10,453 bases of DNA from Neisseriaceae bacterium (GTDB lineage: Bacteria; Pseudomonadota; Gammaproteobacteria; Burkholderiales; Neisseriaceae): NCBI GenBank assembly GCA_017989485.1, contig JAGNPU010000036.1, positions 1 to 10,453 of the forward strand, read 5' to 3'. A model generated the notes under the pieces. The model ran no database searches, had not been told where the DNA came from, and was given only the letters and a program-made list of their open reading frames with translations. Of this stretch, positions 7,312 through 10,453 are shown one piece after another. Position 1 is the first letter of the stretch. Each line of letters begins with the position of its first letter. A program made the position numbers and the translations under genes.

Positions 7312-7338
7312 AAAAAAGCCGCTTAACGCGACTTTTTT
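7312..7338 (-). terminator. Intrinsic terminator of the NlpA/MetQ-like lipoprotein gene
   Basis: On the minus strand the bases form AAAAAAGUCGC, a five-base GUUAA loop, and GCGGCUUUUUU. The stem pairs fully if one G-U wobble is allowed. It begins 14 bases after the lipoprotein stop codon. On the plus strand the same structure has a C-A mismatch but still ends in six T bases, so it may also stop transcription from the convergent hydrolase gene. Confidence 0.75.
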
Positions 7339-7351
7339 ATGGTTTACCTGC

Positions 7352-8194
7352 CTATTGCGGCCAAGCTTCTGGCAAAATAAAGCCATCGTAAATGCGTTTA
7401 GAACGAATAAAGTCAGCGTATTCCTTAGACTCAAACGCCGCTTTCAAATCTTGGGCCCAGGCCGTATTGATGTTTTTATTCCGTACGGTCACCATCACAC
7501 GATGCTCTAGCGGTGATTGCTCTACCACAAGGCCGTCGGCAATTCGCTGGCCGGCGCTGGCAATGTAGTTGCCGTTAATCACCGCATAGTCTACGTCTTC
7601 CAATAGCCGTAGGCCTTGTGCGGCATCGGTTTCCCGAATGTCCAGTGTATATTTCCCCGGCAAAATGTCGTTGACGCTAAAGGTCAAAGCATTGGTGTTT
7701 GGCTTTAACTGTACCCAGCCCAAATCGGCCAACAGTTTGGCGGCACGCTCGGCATTGACCGGATCGTTGGGGATGGCCACAATCATGCCATCTTTCACGT
7801 CATCCACGCTATGGTGCTTGATCGAACGCAGGCTTTGCGGCGCGCTGGGCGAATCGGTCAATACCACCATATCCAACTTGTTTTTTTCATTATAGGCCTG
7901 CATATAGGCACGGCTTTGATTCACCGAAGCGTCAATGGCGTCTTCTTCAAACGCGGGATTGATTTGACGGTTTTGTGAGAACACGCGCGGCACGATGGTA
8001 TAGCCTTTTTGGGCCATAATCGGCACTATGCCTTCGGTGACCTGGTCGACGTAATTCCCCACGCCAAAGCCGATGACAATTTCTTTCTTGTCGCCGGCAC
8101 TGCTGGCCGATGGTGACGACTCACCAGAGCAAGCGCCCAGCGTCAAAACAGACGCCACGACCGTGGCCAGCAGCCCGAATTTTTTACCTAACAT
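7352..8194 (-). CDS. NlpA/MetQ family substrate-binding lipoprotein (ABC uptake), orphan
   Basis: From the ATG at 8194 this is a 280-residue lipoprotein. It has a short basic start, a hydrophobic stretch and the lipobox LGAC with the lipidated Cys at residue 22, then a Ser-rich linker and the binding domain. Family signatures are VIGFGVGNYVDQV near the start, AIPNDPVNAERAAKLL, LPGKYTLDIRETDAAQ, and the hallmark VDYAVINGNYI near the C-terminus. MetQ proteins deliver methionine to the MetNI transporter, but related members bind other ligands. No ATPase or permease gene is adjacent here, so the partner and ligand are uncertain. An in-frame GTG at 8203 would add MTT, but it overlaps the AAAGGG ribosome binding site (8203-8208) that is placed eight bases before the ATG at 8194, so I chose the ATG. 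The gene is divergent from the AhpD/flavoprotein operon. Confidence 0.88.
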   Translation of the reverse strand: MLGKKFGLLATVVASVLTLGACSGESSPSASSAGDKKEIVIGFGVGNYVDQVTEGIVPIMAQKGYTIVPRVFSQNRQINPAFEEDAIDASVNQSRAYMQAYNEKNKLDMVVLTDSPSAPQSLRSIKHHSVDDVKDGMIVAIPNDPVNAERAAKLLADLGWVQLKPNTNALTFSVNDILPGKYTLDIRETDAAQGLRLLEDVDYAVINGNYIASAGQRIADGLVVEQSPLEHRVMVTVRNKNINTAWAQDLKAAFESKEYADFIRSKRIYDGFILPEAWPQ

Positions 8195-8224
8195 CGTTGT
8201 CACCCTTTATCAATAATGAGGCTC

Positions 8225-8230
8225 AGTATA
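8225..8230 (-). promoter_or_regulatory. Possible -10 box for the lipoprotein gene
   Basis: The minus strand reads TATACT about 30 bases upstream of the ATG. No convincing -35 element is at the right distance. An inverted repeat TTAGA-N13-TCTAA (8251-8273) lies just upstream and could bind a regulator. Confidence 0.3.
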
Positions 8231-8479
8231 GCCGAGGGCAAGGCGTGGACTTAGACCGTCTCTTTATATCTAAATAATAAATCATACTAAGTCATATAAA
8301 TTAATATTACTAATACAGAATCACGCCAAACATCACCTAAGCCACTGACCAACCTCATTCTTTTAACCCCCCCTCCACCCCTTATTCATTATAAGCATAA
8401 AGATATAACAATATAGTCATTCGCTTTAATAAGCATTCGTACTTTAATGGCTGCATAAATTTAACCTAAAGGCCGTAAA
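8231..8479. other. AT-rich divergent promoter region
   Basis: This spacer between the lipoprotein gene and the AhpD/CMD gene is far more AT-rich than the genes around it and contains several -10-like hexamers on both strands, so promoters cannot be assigned with confidence. A run of seven C bases (8367-8373) and further C-rich sequence follow. The AhpD/CMD gene has a ribosome binding site AAAGG at 8468-8472, seven bases before its ATG. Confidence 0.5.
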
Positions 8480-9634
8480 ATGACGCTGATCCCCCCTACC
8501 ACCGATTTCATCGATGCCGCTGTCGGCATCGGCCCAGACGCGCCCCTCCATAAGGCCCGCCAAATCCGTCTTGAGGCCAAAGAGGCCACCGAGCAAGCCT
8601 ATCAATACCTTTTTGGCCAAGACCATACGGCAACGCTCAGCCAGCCCTTAAGCTATTTTTTCGCCCAGGAAACCGCACTATTGTCCGGCAGCCCGTCCTT
8701 GCACCACCATTACCAAACCCTACTGGCAGACCAAACCGTGGCGCGAGAGACGCCGCTGATGCAGGCCGCGCTCGCCTATGTACACGTCCTGATTGGCCAA
8801 CCCAATCAGGCCCACAAAGGCTTAATCGATGACTTACTGACGGCAGGCTGGACGGTGGCCGAAGTGGTGTTGCTGGCCCAGCTCACCACCTACGTCAGCC
8901 ATCAAGCACGCCTGCTCGAAGGGCTGGCTCTGGTGGCACAGCCCGCTGGCGTGACCGACACCGCGGCCACCGCCGAGCCGATTAAAGCCAACACGTGGCA
9001 CCAACACCCCACCACGGCGTCTGGCGCGATGGCACCGACGGCATTCACCCTCGCCCAATTGGACTGGGAAGCTTGGTTGCCGGCACGCGACGTGGCCACC
9101 CTAGACGATGCGGCCATCACGTCGATGAAAAAATTTGGCCAAATTAATTCAGCCTATTTTTTGTTACTGGCCCACCAAAGTGCACTCTTGCACGCGCGCA
9201 CCGTCATCGACCGCGGCGTATTCTATACCCCTGACGGCTTGCCCAGGTGGGCGCGCGAACTGGCTGCGGTGGTGGTCAGCAAAGTCAACGGCTGTATTTA
9301 TTGCGCTTCTGTGCATGCCCGCAAGGCGATTCAATACGCCAAAGACCGTGCCGACGACGTGCATCAGCTGCTCGACACGCCGGCAGGTCAGGTATTGGCC
9401 GCCAGCGACGACGAACGCCTAAACGCCCTCATCGACTTCAGCGCCAGCCTCTCGGCCACCCCCATCCAAGCCACATCGGCTCAGGTACAACGCCTGCGCG
9501 CCGCAGGCCTCAGTGAATTGGCCCTGCTGGACTTGGTCCACGCCACGGCCTTCTTTGCCTGGGCCAACCGCCTGATGTTGTCCTTAGGCGAGCCGGCCCT
9601 CCCCGCCGGCGACAGCGACAAGGAAGCCCTATGA
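8480..9634 (+). CDS. Two-domain CMD/AhpD-like alkylhydroperoxidase protein
   Basis: This 384-residue protein has two related helical domains of the carboxymuconolactone decarboxylase/AhpD superfamily. The C-terminal domain (about 185-375) carries the redox motif CIYCASVH, with Cys272, Cys275 and His279, and an upstream Glu260, as in AhpD peroxidases that reduce peroxides through a CxxC pair. The N-terminal domain (about 1-160) has no cysteine at all. Its residues 94-155 parallel residues 313-374, so it looks like a degenerate, non-catalytic copy. The two halves match my recollection of the Avi_7170 and Avi_7169 families, which are found as neighbours or fusions near flavin-dependent monooxygenases. 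No signal peptide is present, so it should be cytoplasmic. Its stop overlaps the next start (ATGA at 9631-9634), implying translational coupling with the flavoprotein. The likely role is detoxifying a peroxide or handling a thiol adduct in that pathway. This role is inferred. Confidence 0.85.
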   Translation: MTLIPPTTDFIDAAVGIGPDAPLHKARQIRLEAKEATEQAYQYLFGQDHTATLSQPLSYFFAQETALLSGSPSLHHHYQTLLADQTVARETPLMQAALAYVHVLIGQPNQAHKGLIDDLLTAGWTVAEVVLLAQLTTYVSHQARLLEGLALVAQPAGVTDTAATAEPIKANTWHQHPTTASGAMAPTAFTLAQLDWEAWLPARDVATLDDAAITSMKKFGQINSAYFLLLAHQSALLHARTVIDRGVFYTPDGLPRWARELAAVVVSKVNGCIYCASVHARKAIQYAKDRADDVHQLLDTPAGQVLAASDDERLNALIDFSASLSATPIQATSAQVQRLRAAGLSELALLDLVHATAFFAWANRLMLSLGEPALPAGDSDKEAL

Positions 9635-10453
9635 GCGCTGCCCCGATTGGTTTGACCGCGCTAGAACAACGCATTGCACAAGACTTGGCCTATTTAAACC
9701 TGCCGCTGACCCCCTGGGCATTGCCGGATGCCGCAGCCGTCCCCAATGCCATCGACGTGGCCATTATTGGCGCGGGCATGGCGGGCGTGACGGCGGCCTT
9801 TGCCTTAAAGCTTAAAGGCATCCAGGCCGTTGTCTTTGACCAACAGCCCGATGGCCATGAAGGCCCCTGGCGCAAGCCGGCGCTGATGGAGACGCTGCGC
9901 TCGCCTAAGCACGTCGTCGGCCCCGCTTTGGCGTCACCGTCGCTGACCTTTCAGGCCTGGTTTAAAGCGCAGTTTGGCGCTGCCACCTGGGACGCCTTAG
10001 ACAAAATCCCTCGCCTGCAGTGGGCCGAATACCTACAGTGGTATAAAAAAGTCACCGCCCCTTGCCTACACCATCGACACCGGCTCATCTACGTGGACGT
10101 GGCGGCCGAGGGCGTCTGGCTGACCTTTGCCACACCCAACGGCGAACGACGCCAATACGCCCAACACGTGGTATTGGCCTTAGGCATGGCGGCCTTTAGC
10201 GAGCCCAATATTCCCGACTTCATCCAGCACATTCCTACTGAGTTCTGGTCACACAGCTATGACGGCTCTGACTATCGCCGTTTTAAGGGTTTAGACGTGG
10301 GCGTGGTTGGCTACAGCGCCGGCGCCATGGACAGCTCGGCAACGGCCTTAGAGCATGGGGCAAAATCGGTTGAACTGCTGTGCCGCTGCCATGATTTCCC
10401 TAGGGTTAACCGCGGCAAAATTGCCGGCGGCCCGGGTTTTGAAAGCGCTTACG
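9631..10453 (+). CDS. FAD/NAD(P)-dependent monooxygenase-like oxidoreductase (cut off at the right edge)
   Basis: The first 274 residues are present and the frame stays open to the end of the window. An FAD-binding Rossmann motif lies at residues 43-52 (VAIIGAGMAG), followed by an acidic residue, Asp70, at the end of the second strand. GPWRKPALMETLRSPK (78-93) resembles the region after the FAD fold in flavin-containing monooxygenases. VLALGMAAFSEPNIP (184-195) corresponds to the ATG-like strand of such enzymes. A second dinucleotide-binding loop is at 225-236 (VVGYSAGAMDSS), probably for NADPH. The layout fits class B (FMO/BVMO-type) monooxygenases. Start choice is firm: the ATG overlaps the previous stop by ATGA and AGGAAG lies four bases upstream (9621-9626). 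The substrate is unknown. Coupling to the AhpD/CMD protein suggests a shared oxidative pathway that continues beyond the window. Confidence 0.85.
   Translation, partial: MSAAPIGLTALEQRIAQDLAYLNLPLTPWALPDAAAVPNAIDVAIIGAGMAGVTAAFALKLKGIQAVVFDQQPDGHEGPWRKPALMETLRSPKHVVGPALASPSLTFQAWFKAQFGAATWDALDKIPRLQWAEYLQWYKKVTAPCLHHRHRLIYVDVAAEGVWLTFATPNGERRQYAQHVVLALGMAAFSEPNIPDFIQHIPTEFWSHSYDGSDYRRFKGLDVGVVGYSAGAMDSSATALEHGAKSVELLCRCHDFPRVNRGKIAGGPGFESAY

Noticed and set aside
8251..8273. AGACCGTCT as a MetJ met box before the MetQ-like gene
   Set aside because: The met box is AGACGTCT in tandem copies. Here there is one copy with an inserted base and no tandem partner.
8367..8373. Run of seven C bases as a phase-variation tract
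   Set aside because: It is short and not clearly placed between -35 and -10 elements. Such a run can occur by chance in C-rich sequence.

Overview
The window looks like chromosomal DNA of a Gram-negative proteobacterium, probably beta or gamma. It has a lipoprotein with an LxAC lipobox, a Sec-type secreted protein, GGAG/AAGG-type ribosome binding sites, hairpin-plus-U-tract terminators, and moderately GC-rich genes separated by AT-rich spacers. I cannot name the genus. There are no rRNA or tRNA genes, no insertion sequences, no CRISPR array and no phage genes.

Left third (1-3855). A two-gene minus-strand operon encodes a glutamine-synthetase-like gamma-glutamyl-amine ligase (1432-2811) and an aldehyde dehydrogenase (6-1394). 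A MurR/RpiR-type regulator (2992-3855) is transcribed divergently. The 180-base spacer holds two good -10 boxes facing away from each other, with a palindrome between them that is the likely operator. Together the genes suggest regulated breakdown of an amine through gamma-glutamylation and aldehyde oxidation. The hydrolase, the oxidase or aminotransferase and the transporter that such a pathway needs are not in view.

Middle (3856-7155). Two separate minus-strand genes each have their own terminator: a small secreted protein of unknown function (3958-4398) and a TetA-like MFS exporter (4713-5903). The exporter lacks several residues that tetracycline pumps require. A 376-base spacer follows, containing an extra minus-strand terminator with no clear gene in front of it. 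Then comes a plus-strand alpha/beta hydrolase with an intact catalytic triad (6280-7155).

Right third (7156-10453). A NlpA/MetQ-type lipoprotein without an adjacent ABC ATPase or permease (7352-8194, minus) is divergent from a plus-strand operon. That operon starts with a two-domain AhpD/CMD protein (8480-9634), which overlaps by ATGA a flavin-dependent monooxygenase-like gene (9631 to the window edge, cut off). This pairing resembles the poorly characterised CMD/alkylhydroperoxidase-flavoprotein clusters and is the best candidate here for an undescribed pathway. Its substrate cannot be told from this sequence.
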